A stretch of DNA of 64,000 bases from Gordius sp. MW1 (GCA_964036665.1 OZ038526.1:33046001-33110000); one strand, 5' to 3'; counted from the stretch's first letter, positions 1-11,998 are shown. Numbers and translations: made by a program. Notes: generated from the sequence alone by a model not told the origin.

Positions 1-1210
1 TTTTATTCCATTGGTCAGCAGCCAGGACACGGTAAAGTGGATATAAATTTATAATAGTCAAAAAAAAAACGAAAAAAAATTTTCGAATCACATTTTGGCC
101 AATGGTCATTTTATTCCATTGGTCAGCAGCCAGCGGACGGCCAAAAAGTCATAATAGCAATGGTAGGAACAGGAACAATCATAATAGTCAAAAAAAAAAC
201 GAAAAAAATCGATTCACATTTTGGCCAATGGTCATTTTTTTAATCGGTCAGGAGCCAGCGGACGGCCAAAAAGTCATAATAGCAATGGTAGTAACAGGAA
301 CAATCATAATAGTCAAAAAAAACGAAAAAATAAACTTGGATTCACATTTTGGCCAATGGTCATTTTTTTCATTGGTCAGCAGCCAGCAGACGGCCAAAAA
401 GTCATAATAGCAATGGTAGTAACAGGAACAATCATAATAGTCAAAATAAAACGAAAAAATAAACTTGGATTCACATTTTGGCCAAAGGTCCTTTTTTCCA
501 TCGGTCAGGAGCCAGCGGACGGCCAAAATGTCATAATAGCAATGGTAGTAACAGGAATAAGCATAATAGTCAAAAATAAACGAAAAAATAAACTCGGATT
601 CACATTTTGGCCAATGGTCATTTTTTTCATTGGTCAGCAGCCAGCGGACGGCCAAAAAGTCTTATTATCAATGATAGTAACAAGAACAATCGTAATAGTC
701 AAAACTAAAACGAAAAAAAAACTTAGAATCACATTTTGGCCAATGGTCATTTTTTCCATCGGTCAGCAGCCAGCGGACGGCCAAAAAGTCATAATAGCAA
801 TGGTAGTAACAGGAACAATCATAATAATCAAAAAAAACGAAAAAATAAACTTGGATTCACATTTTGGCCAATGGTCATTTTTTTCTTTGGTCAGCAGCCA
901 GCAGACGGCCAAAAAGTCATAATAGCAATGGTAGTAACAGGAACAATCATAATAGTCAAAAAAAACGAAAAAATAAACTTGGATTCACATTTTGGCCAAT
1001 GGTCATTTTTTCTTTGGTCAGCAGCCAGTGGACGGCCGAAAAGTCGTATTAGCAATGGTAGTAACAGGAACAATCATAATAGTCAAAAAAAAAGAAAAAA
1101 GAAACTTGGATTCACTTGGCCAATGGTCATTTTTTTCATTGGTCAGCAGCCAGCAGACGGCCAAAATGTCTTATTATCAATGGTAGTAACAAGAACAATC
1201 ATAAGAGTCT
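1..1210. repeat. Tandem satellite array, ~128-bp unit
   Basis: About nine and a half units, marked by the motif CACATTTTGG starting near 89, 215, 343, 472, 601, 730, 858 and 986, with a shortened form at 1113. Spacing is 126-129 bp. Each unit also holds ATTGGTCAGCAGCCAGCGGA and a poly-A stretch. The apparent reading frames of 60-230 codons here are repeat translations and not genes. The array is open at the left window edge, where the units are more diverged. The same satellite occurs inverted at 62885-63860. Confidence 0.95.
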
Positions 1211-1289
1211 AAAAAAACTCCGAGATTCTAACCCAAACCATTGTAGTGGAGGGCATAGGGTAATTATAGCAATTAATATCAATGTTACC

Positions 1290-1795
1290 CAATTCAAAAA
1301 CGAATAGATATACTTATGCATTAATTTAACGTAGCAATTAAAACCCGACCCCGCCCGAAAGCGAGGGAGATAGAGATGAGGGGTGGGGCACCTCTTAATT
1401 TAAAAAATAACACAGCGAGGGAGATAGAGATGAGGGGTGGGGCACCTCTTTCTCCAATGCAAATAGATAGGGATGGACGGACGGACGGACAACAAAAAAC
1501 GAGCCCATAAATTGCATAGCAATTAATAGCTAATTTAACAAATCTTATATATAACACACCGAGGGAGATAGAGATGAGGGGTGGAGCACCTCTTATGCAT
1601 TAATTTAAAAAATAACACAGCGAGGGAGATAGAGATGAGGGGTGGGGCACCTCTTTCTTATGCATTAATTTAAAAAATCGATAACCTAATATACCCAATG
1701 CAAATAGATAGGTGGACGACGGACGGACGGACGGACGGACGGACACCAAAAAGCGAGCCCATAAATTGCATAGCAATTAATAAAAACGCGCTATA
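1290..1795. repeat. Dispersed unit with GGAC microsatellite and CT-rich minisatellite
   Basis: Two successive copies of a module that contains a ~34-bp segment (GAGGGAGATAGAGATGAGGG on this strand), a (GGAC)n tract at 1476-1490 and 1715-1742, and the short palindromic motif TTGCATAGCAATTAAT. It lies directly next to the satellite array. The same order of parts occurs inverted at 62335-62660, so satellite and module probably form one dispersed repeat. No coding content seen. Confidence 0.85.
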
Positions 1796-1796
1796 A

Positions 1797-3113
1797 CTAA
1801 ACGGATGGCATTGATCCGTGTATGGAAATCGTGTTGGATTTAACGATTTCCATTGTGATCTTTTGCCTGATAAAAAAGTATTCTTTGGGATCGTGAGTAA
1901 TGGAGGTTATATATTTTGAAATTTGTTTTAGGAATTGGCTGCCCTCGGGACCTAAGTTACCGAGGGTCGTAGCTACTACTGGTACGGAAATAATTTTGTT
2001 TAGGTATTTGTATTTATCCTCCTTCTTTCTCTCAGTAGAAGAGATGAGGTCGGGAGAGGCGTTAGATTTGGCGAATATGTCCACTGCAGTGAAGTCCCAG
2101 CGGGCGTTTAGGCCACGAGCCCACGGGATGATTGTTACTCCATCGGGTCTTTTCCCGTCGGTGGAGCTTAGGCCAGTGGGTTCTATTGTATTGGAAAAGC
2201 CGGCTTTCTTCAAAGATTGTCCGATTATTTTGTTTATTGTGGCATGACGGGGATGCCGCCCCTTGCTGTATTGGCAGTGTAGAGGATGATGGCCGTTTGC
2301 AAGAACGGGTTGGCGGCAGAGGTCGCAGTTGAATGGGGACACAATGTCGCAGCCGAGGCTTAGGCCTACAGCTATTCGGAGTTCCTCGCCCGACAGGTGT
2401 AACCCTAGGTTTTGGCTTGGTGGGGCCTCGAGCCATTCGTAACCCCCGGAGGATGCCCAATTGAAGTGGAGATTTCCCAAAGATAAATTGTTCGAAGTGA
2501 GGTAAGCTACGGAACGTGCTATCAGTGGTAAGTCCCATTCCTTTTGGGTGGTTCCATTTGGGTGAGTAGCGGAATCCAGTTTGAGGTCTTCCCACGCCTG
2601 AAGGGCGCTGTCGAGGTGCGGGTCTTGGGTTTGAGTGATTTGCCTGATTAACTCATCCGTTGATAAACGGGATGAAATGAACCCTGCTAGTGAGAGTAGA
2701 TGGGGGGGGGGGGGGGGGTCGGATGCCTATACCACCACTCTTGGAGGGAAGGGTGGCTTGGAGCCATTGGAGAGGGCTAAATTTAAGGTTTAGGCACCTT
2801 TTGACTAGCAATTGGATTTTTTTTTCCATCGCGTGGAGTAGGTTAACGGCTAGGAAGACGGGCGAAGCGTGTTATGCATAGTTAATTTTGGGTATTAGGA
2901 GGAAGTTTTTTAAGAGGAAAAAGGCATGGTGGGGAGTTAGACGCTCCAGGGTGTGGGATATGGAGTCAATGAAGTCGGAGAAATGCTCTAGAATGTTTCA
3001 GTTGTTTTGACGCCTCCAATGGGAGCGCCTAAGTAATGAAAGTCATCTTTTGATATGACTGGGAATGGGAGGAAGAGTTTGTCGATTGTGAGATCTTTGG
3101 TGAAGATCTCACA
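1797..3113 (-). pseudogene. Non-LTR retrotransposon (restriction-like-endonuclease LINE), 3' fragment
   Basis: A 5'-truncated copy of the family also seen at 14985-16860, 17696-19260 and 21138-21410. The minus-strand reading, with breaks, runs from the post-catalytic part of the reverse transcriptase (CEIFTKDLTIDK, then HYLGAPIGG) through WLQATLPSKSGGIGIR to the C-terminal endonuclease region. That region shows a C-x2-C...H-x4-C knuckle (CDLCRQPV...HHPLHC) followed by KRPDG...WDFTAVD, which fits the PD-(D/E)xK fold of LINE-encoded restriction-like endonucleases. The longest open stretch is 1797-2480. A poly-G run at 2702-2718 falls inside the coding sequence and shifts the frame. It is a dead copy. 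Confidence 0.75.
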
Positions 3114-3149
3114 TTTAATTTATTAATTTAAAAAAAATAAGCAAAATAA

Positions 3150-3262
3150 AACAAAATTATGTTGACCTCTACTGTTTGGTTACAATTTCCCACAAAATGG
3201 CGGTTTCTATACTTGCTGAAAAATTATCAGCTGTTCGGCAGTCTATGGTTTTTTAGTCTATG
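3150..3262. repeat. ~110-bp repeat, inverted relative to 3766-3880
   Basis: Shares CAGCTGTTCGGCAGTCTATG and the sequence towards CTACTGTTTGGTTAC with the reverse complement of 3766-3880. It looks like a solo end of the same MITE family that is complete at 3763-4067. The stretch 3263-3750 between them shows no gene. It contains a dispersed ~180-bp segment (about 3410-3590) that recurs at 5110-5290 and, inverted, at 14600-14770. Confidence 0.7.
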
Positions 3263-3762
3263 GAAAAACATTTGTCATGTTTAATTGTTTTAGTTGTGGA
3301 AAATAAAAGGCGCTGGACGATGAAGACCAAAAGGGGGAGGGGGAATTCAAGCATTTTTTTATTTGTGTATAATAAAGATGAGCAAAGTCGGGCCCGTTCT
3401 GCCCCGGTGTAGGGTTATTATATCCAAGCGCAATGCATTTCAAGCGCGAAATAGAACGCACTAAATGTCTTGAAGCATAAACATAAGCAGAATCATGTGA
3501 TTTATACCAAATCGCCATTGGTTAGGAACTTTATACAGAACAATTAAAACCTTAGAAAACAGTCTTTTGGAAAATAATAAACAACCGTAACCATGAAACG
3601 TAATCAAGAATAAAATTTCCACATTTTGTAAGCATTATATTTAATGCTATGCAATTTATGAGTTTTATGAAAGATTTTGCACTTGTGATATCAAAATGTT
3701 ATTTTCTATTATTTACTTTTAAATTCAATGTTATATTCTTGATTTTCAAATTAAGTTCTAAC

Positions 3763-4067
3763 CATAGACTGATAAAACCATAGACTGCCGAACAGCTGAT
3801 AATTTTTCAGCAAGTATTGAACCCCTTTTTGTGGGAAACTGTAACCAAACAGTAGAAGTCAAGTTAACATAATTTATTTTTTTATTTTACTTATTTTTTT
3901 TTAATTTAAATTAAGCTAATAGTCCTATTTATTTTCTAATAGTATATGGTGGGCAGAAATATGCTTGTGGTTGAGTTTTTCCAACAAGATGGCAGCTATA
4001 ATGGTGTTTGAATGATTTTAATAGTAAAAATCAGCTCTTCGGCAGTCTATGGTTCTATTAGTCTATG
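3763..4067. mobile_element. hAT-type MITE, 305 bp
   Basis: Terminal inverted repeats start CATAGACT...CCATAGACTGCCGA and are about 39 bp long. It is flanked by imperfect 8-bp duplications GTTCTAAC (3755-3762) and GTTGGAAC (4068-4075). It belongs to the same family as the element at 11538-11998. No internal coding sequence. Confidence 0.75.
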
Positions 4068-4154
4068 GTTGGAACATACATAAATTATATTGCTTTATTC
4101 TGATAATTTGTGTGAAGTAATCCAAAATAAAATGCCCTATTTATGAAAGTATTA

Positions 4155-5115
4155 ATAATTAGAGACCTTGCACGGGCGGCCCGAGGCCCGGCCCGGTTGT
4201 GGCTTAAAATACCCTGGCCGGGCCTAATTTATAAATTTTAGGCTCTTCTAAATTTAAAAAATTTAGAAGAGCCTAAGTAGTCTTTTATTCTGTTTAAAAC
4301 AATCTATAAAATTTCAAAAAATTAATTACAAGTTATTGAATCTGTTAAACACTCATTTATTAAATCGCGCTTATTCTAATATACAAACAATTAAGTATGA
4401 AACAAAAAAAAATCTACTGCCAATAGCTGAATAAACTCAGAAAGAATTTTATGAAGTAAAAGAAAATCTTAGAGAAAAGAGTGAAAAATGGAAAAGATTA
4501 TAAGATAATAGATTTTGTTTTTTGTAAGATTTGCAAGAATGAGTTATCCTATATAAATAGTTTTGATAATGCTTAATTTGGAACACTCATCTCCAAAAAT
4601 ATAAATGCTGTAAAGAAGTCCAGGAAAAGAATTGGACAATTACCTATGTAAGCCACTTTTAACAAAATTTACAAGCCCTGAAAAAATTAAAAAATATCTC
4701 ATATTCTCAAAAGCTTATTTATGTGGAATGGATATGGCAAAAAACTCTACTATGAAGAAAGATGTAGAGGAAAATGAAGTTGACACCAACACAAAATTTA
4801 AGATCAACGAGAAAAAAATAGAATTATCGGATTGGTGGAAAGACCACAGTGGTCATTTCCAGCGCTTAGCCCTCTTGTTTGTAAGATTTTTTCGACACCT
4901 GCTTGAGCCTCTAGTGAAAAGTGTTATTCGTCAGCGAGCCGCATTTATGAAGAGCGGAGAACAAATTTATACACGGAAATTTTTGATGCCTGTGTTTTTT
5001 TGCATCAAAATAGTTTTATTATCGATTTATAATCTTATTATGCGCGTTTTAAATTTAATAAAAAATTTTACCAAAAATAAATTTGATTAAGTTTCTGCGG
5101 CCGGGCCCGGTGTAG
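4155..5115. mobile_element. Decayed hAT element with GC-rich CGGGC termini
   Basis: The left end (TTGCACGGGCGGCCCGAGGC) and the right end (GCGGCCGGGCCCGG near 5097-5110) are GC-rich inverted sequences in an otherwise AT-rich region, like the other CGGGC-ended elements at 34645, 54670, 59948 and 60702. It carries the transposase remnant at 4632-5090. Target duplications were not recognisable, so the exact ends are uncertain. Confidence 0.55.
4632..5090 (+). pseudogene. hAT transposase remnant (C-terminal region)
   Basis: The 152-codon open frame includes ELSDWWKDHSGHFQRLALL (about 4820-4875), which resembles the segment just before the hAT dimerisation domain. The expected continuation (the PATSxxSERxFS block) is lost and is replaced by unrelated codons. 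It is therefore a fossil and not a gene. The frame before that motif is K/N-rich and uninformative. Confidence 0.5.
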
Positions 5116-6472
5116 GGTTGTCAGATTCAAGTATTGTCAGATTCAAGTGCGTAATAGAACGCACTAATTGGCTACAAGCGTAAAAGTAAACAAGATCACG
5201 GGATTTTCGCCACATCGCCTTTGGTTATGAACTTTATACAGAACAATTGAACGCGTAGAAAACACTCGTTAGGAGAATAATAACAAGTGTTGCCAGATTC
5301 AAATTTAAGTAAGAAATTTATTGATACATGCAATATAATTTATTGTTAGTTACAATTTCTTCTATAAAAGATTCAGAAATTCAGATTATTATATTTGATT
5401 TTGGAACATACAGAATTTATTACTTTTTACAAATAAAATAACATCACTTAAGAAAGTAATAAAAAGTTATTGTTAATTACAATTTCTTTTATAATATTCT
5501 TATTCAGTTATGCCTAGTCTTTTTGCAGATGACATTTATCAATACCCTGCACCTAATATCATATCTGATAAATTTGATATCCAGCAAAAATGTTATTTAA
5601 AAAGAAAGGCCAAACAAAAAATGGGCATTGTTGTAAATTAGTCATGATAAACTATTTTTTTAAATTAGTTCATGCTGTTCCAATGTGGTCACATATTGCT
5701 GTATATGACTCCCAAACTTAATATGACCTGCTGTTTATTTGGCTTCCCAAAATTAATTATAAGTTAATTGTTTTTATAGGGACTAATTAAGGTGAACTGG
5801 TACAAAGCATTGCTTCACCTCTGCCTATCACTTTCAATCTAATGGTTTAGTCAAGCAACCAATATCAATCATACCTGGGCTGTCAATTCACCCTCTTATC
5901 CAAAATTATCATTATTTGAGATATATGTTTTAGCATTATTTTATAAACAATTGTTTTTAAATATTGTATTGTTTTCTTTGTTCCAGATTGTTAATAAAGC
6001 TACTTTGCAATTCATAAACATTTGTTTAAATTGTATAAACTCTTTGTAATAATATAACATATAAAAAATAAAGCAACAATACCCTTTAATATAATAAAAC
6101 ATAATTCCTAACCTAAAAAATGATCATATCATAAAAATAAATTGGTTGAGCAATTTAATTATAAAATACACATTTTAAGAAATAGGGGTCAAAATTTGTT
6201 AATTTTTTCTAATCCATAAAAAAGGATTTATCATAAATAAGTAGCTATATATATTAGATTAAATTGATATATTTAATTCAATTTTGAATTTGTTTAAAAA
6301 ATTAAAAATGGCTGTATAACATATAAAAAATAGGGTCAAAAAATAAATTTTTAAACAAATTAATAAAAATTAAGATTCATTATAATTATGCAATTTAAAC
6401 TATTGTCTTAGTACCCTCTAATATAATAAAACATAAATAATCAAACCTAAAGAATGATCATATAAAAATAAT
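5116..6472. other. AT-rich stretch without a confident gene
   Basis: Contains a copy (5110-5290) of the dispersed repeat at 3410-3590. Two related blocks at about 6050-6150 and 6405-6475 share ATAATAAAACATAA and AATGATCATAT. The segment 6187-6310 has an inverted partner at 12180-12330. One short exon-like segment (about 5509-5641) is reported under findings. I see nothing else supportable. Confidence 0.6.
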
Positions 6473-6969
6473 TGTAATGATCTGAAACGTCGACATTTAA
6501 AAAACGACGACGCTCAGTTGAACATTCCTATTGGTTAATATGGCATAATAACGAGTTATATGCTATATCACGTGATCTTCCTAAAAGCTCAATAGGTTAG
6601 TTTTGGCACAAAAACATGTATTTTTTTTGAAGACACTAAAATGACGACACAAGACTTTCCAAATAATTACTATGCATAATTATCTAAATTATAAATTAAA
6701 TTTAGAGAATCACTAACAAACTATCAATTTAGCCATTTAAGTATATTATCAAATCTTTTTTTTCACATGTATTTTATAAATTTAGTTAAATCAAGAAAAT
6801 TATGAATATCAGTTTAGTCAAGCTCAAGCATTTGTATTTTCATCTCTAGTTTTGTATAAAAATGCACATAATCATTTGAAGCTTATTAAAAAATCTTTTA
6901 CTTTATTAGTCTAAGTTATAAACTTTACCTTAGTTTTAAGCTTATAGACAATAAAAATAATTAATAAGA

Positions 6970-7480
6970 TAGGCTTATAAACCTAGATTAGATATAATGA
7001 TCATTAGCTCAAGCTCAATGTATTCAAGTACTAACTCAGCTATTCCTTAGGTTATTATAAATGTACCAAATACAAAATTGAGTTCATCAATTAGCCCTAC
7101 CAAAATTACAATTAAAAGGATAGGCTTATAAACATAGATCAGATATATTGATCATTAGCTCAAGCTCAACAGATATCCCTTAGGTTATTATAAATATACC
7201 AAATACAAAATTGAGTTCATCAATTAGCCCTACCAAAATTACAATTAAAAGGATAGGCTTATAAACATAGATCAGATATAATGATCATTAGCTCAAGCTC
7301 AACAGATATCCCTTAGGTTATTATAAATGTACCAAATACAATATTGAGTTCATCAATTAGCTTTACAATTAAAAGGATAGGCTTATAAACATAGATCAGA
7401 TATAATGATCATTAGCTAATGTATTTAAATACTCACTCAAATATCCCTTAGGTTATTAAATGTACCAAATACAATAATGA
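6970..7480. repeat. Tandem repeat in left palindrome arm
   Basis: Four units beginning GGCTTATAAACATAGATCAG (near 6973, 7123, 7254 and 7379), period 126-150 bp, each followed by ATGATCATTAGCTCAAGCTC and ACCTAAGG-type sequence. The mirrored set lies at about 8085-8600 in the other arm. Confidence 0.8.
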
Positions 7481-8084
7481 CTTTATAAATTATATCAGCC
7501 ATTTCAAAAAAATTATAAACATAGATTAATGATCATCAGCTCAAGCTCAAAAATACATATCAAAAGAAGTAAATGCAGAATGCTAAATATGAAAAATTTT
7601 AATTACAAATATGATAAATTTTAATTAATCTTGTAAACCATGGTTGAATTATAATCAATATTTTTTGTGAATTTTATATGTTAGTAACTAAAAACATCTG
7701 TTGATTGACGTTTGTCTTAGCCCATAGAAATTTAATTTCAAATTTTAAGAAAAATTTTTGATTGGCATGTCGATTTTTTTGAGCTCAAAAAAATCGACAT
7801 GCCAATCAAAAATTGTCTTAAAATTTGAAATTAAATTTCTATGGGCTAAGACAAACGTCAATCAACAGATGTTTTTAGTTACTAACCTAAAAAATTCACA
7901 AAAAATATTGATTATAATTTACCAAGATTAATTAAAATTTATCATAAAATTTTTCATATTTAGCATTCTGCATTTACTTCTTTTGATATGTGTATTTGAG
8001 CTTGAGCTGATGATCATTGATCTATGTTTATAATTCCTTTTAAATGGCTGATATAATTTATAAAGTCAATATTGTTACATTTAA

Positions 8085-8600
8085 TAACCTAAGGGATATT
8101 TGAGTGAGTATTAAAATACATTGAGCTATAGCTAATGATCATTATATCTGATCTATGTTTATAAGCCTATCCTTTTAATTGTAATTTTGGTAAAGCTAAT
8201 TGATGAACTCAATATTGTGTTTGGTACATTTATAATAACCTAAGGGATATCTGTTGAGCTTGAGCTAATGATCATTATATCTGATCTATGTTTATAAGCC
8301 TATCCTTTTAATTGTAATTTTGGTAAAGCTAATTGAACTCAATATTGTGTTTGGTATATTTATAATAACCTAAGGGATATCTGTTGAGCTTGAGCTAATG
8401 ATCATTATATCTGATCTATGTTTATAAGCCTATCCTTTTAATTGTAATTTTGGTAAAGCTAAATGATAAACTCAATATTGTTTTTGGTACATTTATAATA
8501 ACCTAAGGAATAGCTGAGTTAGTACTTGAATACATTGAGCTTGAGCTAATAATCATTATATCTAACCTATGTTTATAAGCCTATCCTATTAATTATTTTT
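8085..8600. repeat. Tandem repeat in right palindrome arm
   Basis: Inverted counterpart of 6970-7480. The units contain GAGCTTGAGCTAATGATCAT and TATAAGCCTATCCTTTTAAT. Unit number is kept between the arms, which suggests either gene conversion or recent formation of the palindrome from a single copy. Confidence 0.8.
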
Positions 8601-9299
8601 ATTGTCTATAAGCTTAAAACCAAGGTAAAGTTTATAACTTAGACTAATAAAACAAAAGATTTTTTAATAAGCTTCAAATGATTATGTGCCTTTTTATACA
8701 AAACTAGAGACGAAAATACAAATGCTTGAGCTTGACTAAACTGATATTCATATTTTCTTGATCTAACCTAAATTTATAAAATACCTGTGAAAAAAAAGAT
8801 TTGATAATATACTTAAATGGCTAAATTGATAGTTTGTTAGTGATTCTCTAAATTTTAATTTATAATTTAAATAATTATGAATAGTAATTCTTTGAAATAT
8901 TTTGAAAGTCTTGTGTCGTCATTTTGGTGTCTTCAAAAAAAATACATGCTTTTGTGCCAAAACTAACCTATTGAGCTTTTAGGAAGATCACGTGATATGG
9001 CATATAACTCGTTATTATGCAATATTAACCAATAGGAATGTTCAACTGAGCGTCGTCGTTTTTTAAATGTCGACGTTTCAGATCATTACACCGGTGTAGC
9101 GTATGAGACGACGTAGCGTTTAAGATCGCGTAATCGTTAATCACGCCTCCACATTCGTTGAAAACACGAAAAAAGTACTTGTTTTGTCAATCACGTGATT
9201 TTTTTGAGTAACATGATTGGTTCAAATTTCGGAAAAACATACATTTTAATTTACGTAATGACATTCATTTGAGATCACGTAATTTGCAAACTTTTTTAC

Positions 9300-9850
9300 C
9301 AATATAATTTTGTATTTTGTAATAAGTAAGTTCCTAAGATTATAAATATAAACTAATGCAAAAGTTTGTTATTTACCTTTTTAGATGTATGCTTCTATAA
9401 TTGTTGAAATTGTAGTAAACTTTGTATTTTGTAATAAGTAAGTTCCTAAGATTATAAATATAAGCTAATGCAAAAATTTGTTATTTACCTTTTTAGATGT
9501 ATGCTTCTATAATTGTTGAAATTGTAGTAAACTTTGTATTTTGTAATAAGTAAGTTTTTAAGATTGTAAATATAAGCTAATGCAAAAGTTTGTTATTTAC
9601 CTTTTTAGATGTATGCCTTTATAATTGTTGAAATTGTAGTATTTTGTATTTTGTAATAAGTAAGTTCCTAAGATTATAAATATAAGCTAATGCAAAAGTT
9701 TGTTATTTACCCTTTTAAATGTATGCCTTTATAATTGTTGAAATTGTAGTATTTTGTTTGTAATAAGTAAGTTCCTAAGATTATAAATATAAGCTAATGC
9801 AAAAGTTTGTTATTTACCTTTTTAGATGTATGCCTTATAAGTCCCTAATA
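9300..9850. repeat. 111-bp tandem array, about 4.8 units
   Basis: The motif TTTGTATTTTGTAATAAGTA recurs near 9309, 9421, 9533, 9643 and 9752, with CTAAGATTATAAATATAA and TTTAGATGTATGC inside each unit. No coding content. The following stretch, 9851-10477, is AT-rich and shows nothing I can identify. Confidence 0.9.
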
Positions 9851-10477
9851 TTATAAATATTAACTACTTAATTTATGCTTTGATTAATTTAGCATTAATT
9901 TAATAGAATGGAAGAATATGGTTTTGCTGAGATTATGGATTATATGAAAAATGGGACTATTCCTGTATATTTGATAGTTGCTTATAAAATATTTTTAATT
10001 GTTACTATACTATTTTTACTTTATATTTACTTTAAATAAAATATATTATTCTTATTTCAATGTCTAATGATATTTGACAAAACATGGTTTTAATATGCCT
10101 TTTTCCAATAAAGATGATATGTATTGGCTAAAAATATATATTTATTAAAATAATAATATCAATATCATTATTTTATATTATAACAGCTTTATCAGATGCA
10201 AAATAAATTTAATAAGTTAAATTTATATAGATTGGATCACTTATAAAAGAATTAAAACCAAATATATGACACCTAAGATCATCAGGGATTATAAGATCCT
10301 TTATATAAAATAATTATTTAAGTTCCCCACTTTTTATAATAGTTTAAAAACTTAATACATATAAATTGAATTTGTTTATAATGGTTAAAATTAAATATTT
10401 AATGAAGCTTAATTTATATTATGTTAAACCTTTATTAAAAAAATATTAAATTTAATTTATATTATGTTAAACCTTTA

Positions 10478-10746
10478 CAGGCGCGTAGCCAGGATTTTCT
10501 CAAGGGGGGGGGGGAAAAATTTTCAAAAATTTTAAAAATTTCATCGGGAGTAGGAGCTAACTCCCGATGAATTGTCAATAAAGCCAATCCATTTAATCTA
10601 TTCTTAGACATGGTATTTCTAATGTCAGTTTTTAGCCTCCTCAGCGTTGAGAAGCTATAAAAAAATATTTTTAATCTTTGCCAAGGGGGGGGGGGAATTT
10701 CCCGTTTCCCCCCCCCCCCCCCCCCCCCCCCTTATTTACGCCACTG
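10478..10746. mobile_element. GCGTAGCCA/poly-G MITE, 269 bp
   Basis: Begins CAGGCGCGTAGCCAGGATTT and ends TTATTTACGCCACTG. It is flanked by a perfect 8-bp target duplication AACCTTTA (10470-10477 and 10747-10754), the hallmark of hAT insertion. Long G and C runs lie just inside the ends (10506-10515, 10686-10695, 10708-10731). It has no coding capacity. Related copies are at 12608, 19578, 19676, 26971, 54123 and 61303. Confidence 0.9.
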
Positions 10747-11537
10747 AACCTTTATTAAAAAATCTTAACAAAATTATTGTATAACAAACCACAATTTTTG
10801 ATTGACATTTATACCTGCCTATAATAATCTTTTTTTGCAATTATAGTGCAGAAATACATGATTGACGTGTTTGATTGACTTCCGCGATATCAAACGATAC
10901 GCGAATTGAACATTACACCGGCCTTGTTTTTAAAGATGCATTTTAATTTACGGGCTCCGGGCCTTAAAAAAATCGATTTTGCAGGTCTCTATTAATAATA
11001 TATGGATTTCTATGTGATCATAGAAAGTTATTTGCTGACTATACACTTATATTTTTTATGTAGTATTCTATTAGTTCTATATTATTTAGTTATGCCAAGT
11101 TATTCTGCAGAAGATATTTATCAGTATCATGCTATAAGTATTCAATATTTGATTATTATTTACACTTTTTTCTTGAAATATGTTTGAGGGTTATAAGACA
11201 TGAAGAGGAAAATAATGGTAATGAAGAGTTACGATGGCCCTACAAACTCTATTGAGGGTGGAAGTCTGGGAAGTCACATGGGGTTTAATAAAACTAGGAA
11301 CAAAATATCTTAAAAGTACATCACATTTCTAATCAATATTAATATGATTTAGGTATTGGTGGCCCAATATATCTCCAGATATAAATGATTATTTAGCATT
11401 ATCCAAAACCTGGCTACGCCCATGCATTATATATTAATTAATTTCCCTATTAGTATCTCTCAATGTATCAAATGTATACCATTTTTACAAATTAAGCACA
11501 AAATAACATAGATATATTGATGAAAGACTATTATATC

Positions 11538-11998
11538 CATAGACTACATAGACTGCCCATGTCATATGTTCCATATGGCAAATTGTGTGTGAAATTTGCC
11601 TCCATTTTGAATAACACTACCGTCCTATATCACATAATGGCATTTTGCGCTGTGCCCTTTTGTTCGAACAGGAGAGGTAAAGAAAAAAGGTTTTGATTCC
11701 ATAAATAAGTAAGATATTACTAAATATATGATATTTTTAAAAATTTTTAATATCATTACAGTTTTTAAATTTTTAATTTTTTTGAAATATGTCAATAATA
11801 AGTTTTTTAAAAATATCATATATTTAGTAATATCTTACTTATTTATGGAATCAAAACCTTTTTTCTTTACCTCTCCTGTTTGAAAAAAAGGGCACAGCGC
11901 AAAACGCCATTATGTGATATAGGACGGTAGTGTTGATCAAAATGGCGGAAAAAAACACCCACATTTTATACCGTGATGAGCAGTCTATGTAGTCTATG
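11538..11998. mobile_element. Palindromic hAT-type MITE, 461 bp
   Basis: Ends CATAGACTACATAGACTGC in inverted orientation and is flanked by the perfect 8-bp duplication ATTATATC (11530-11537 and 11999-12006). The interior is also inverted: TCACATAATGGCATTTTGCG on the left pairs with the segment near 11895-11930, and the arms meet near 11769. The 64-codon minus-strand frame inside is an artefact of the palindrome. Same terminal family as 3763-4067. Confidence 0.9.

Larger units (their letters stand above)
6473..9090. repeat. Giant near-perfect palindrome (foldback element), 2.6 kb
   Basis: Two ~1.3-kb arms meet at GAGCTC (centre at 7784/7785) with essentially no spacer: ATTGGCATGTCGATTTTTTT on one side is mirrored directly on the other. 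The outer ends are TGTAATGATCTGAAACGTCG at 6473 and its complement ending at 9090. Arms match closely over their length with scattered substitutions and small indels. No open reading frame of note lies inside. Each arm contains a 126-150-bp tandem repeat. Transcription through it would yield a long hairpin. The mobile-element class is unknown. Confidence 0.9.

Noticed and set aside
102-1307. Several overlapping open frames of 60-230 codons at the left edge
   Set aside because: All are translations of the ~128-bp satellite (repeated GHFFHWSAASGRPKS-type text) in several frames. No protein-like constraint.
2690-2881. Plus-strand open frame with a Gly-rich run
   Set aside because: The glycines come from the poly-G tract that shifts the frame of the minus-strand LINE fragment.
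3258-3518. 86-codon minus-strand frame
   Set aside because: Lies in a dispersed non-coding repeat also present at 5110-5290 and 14600-14770 without a conserved frame.
9300-9850. Tandem 111-bp units considered as a CRISPR-like array
   Set aside because: Units are directly adjacent, with no unique spacers between short repeats, and the context is eukaryotic.
11625-11819. 64-codon minus-strand frame
   Set aside because: Lies in the arms of a palindromic MITE and is mirrored on the other strand.
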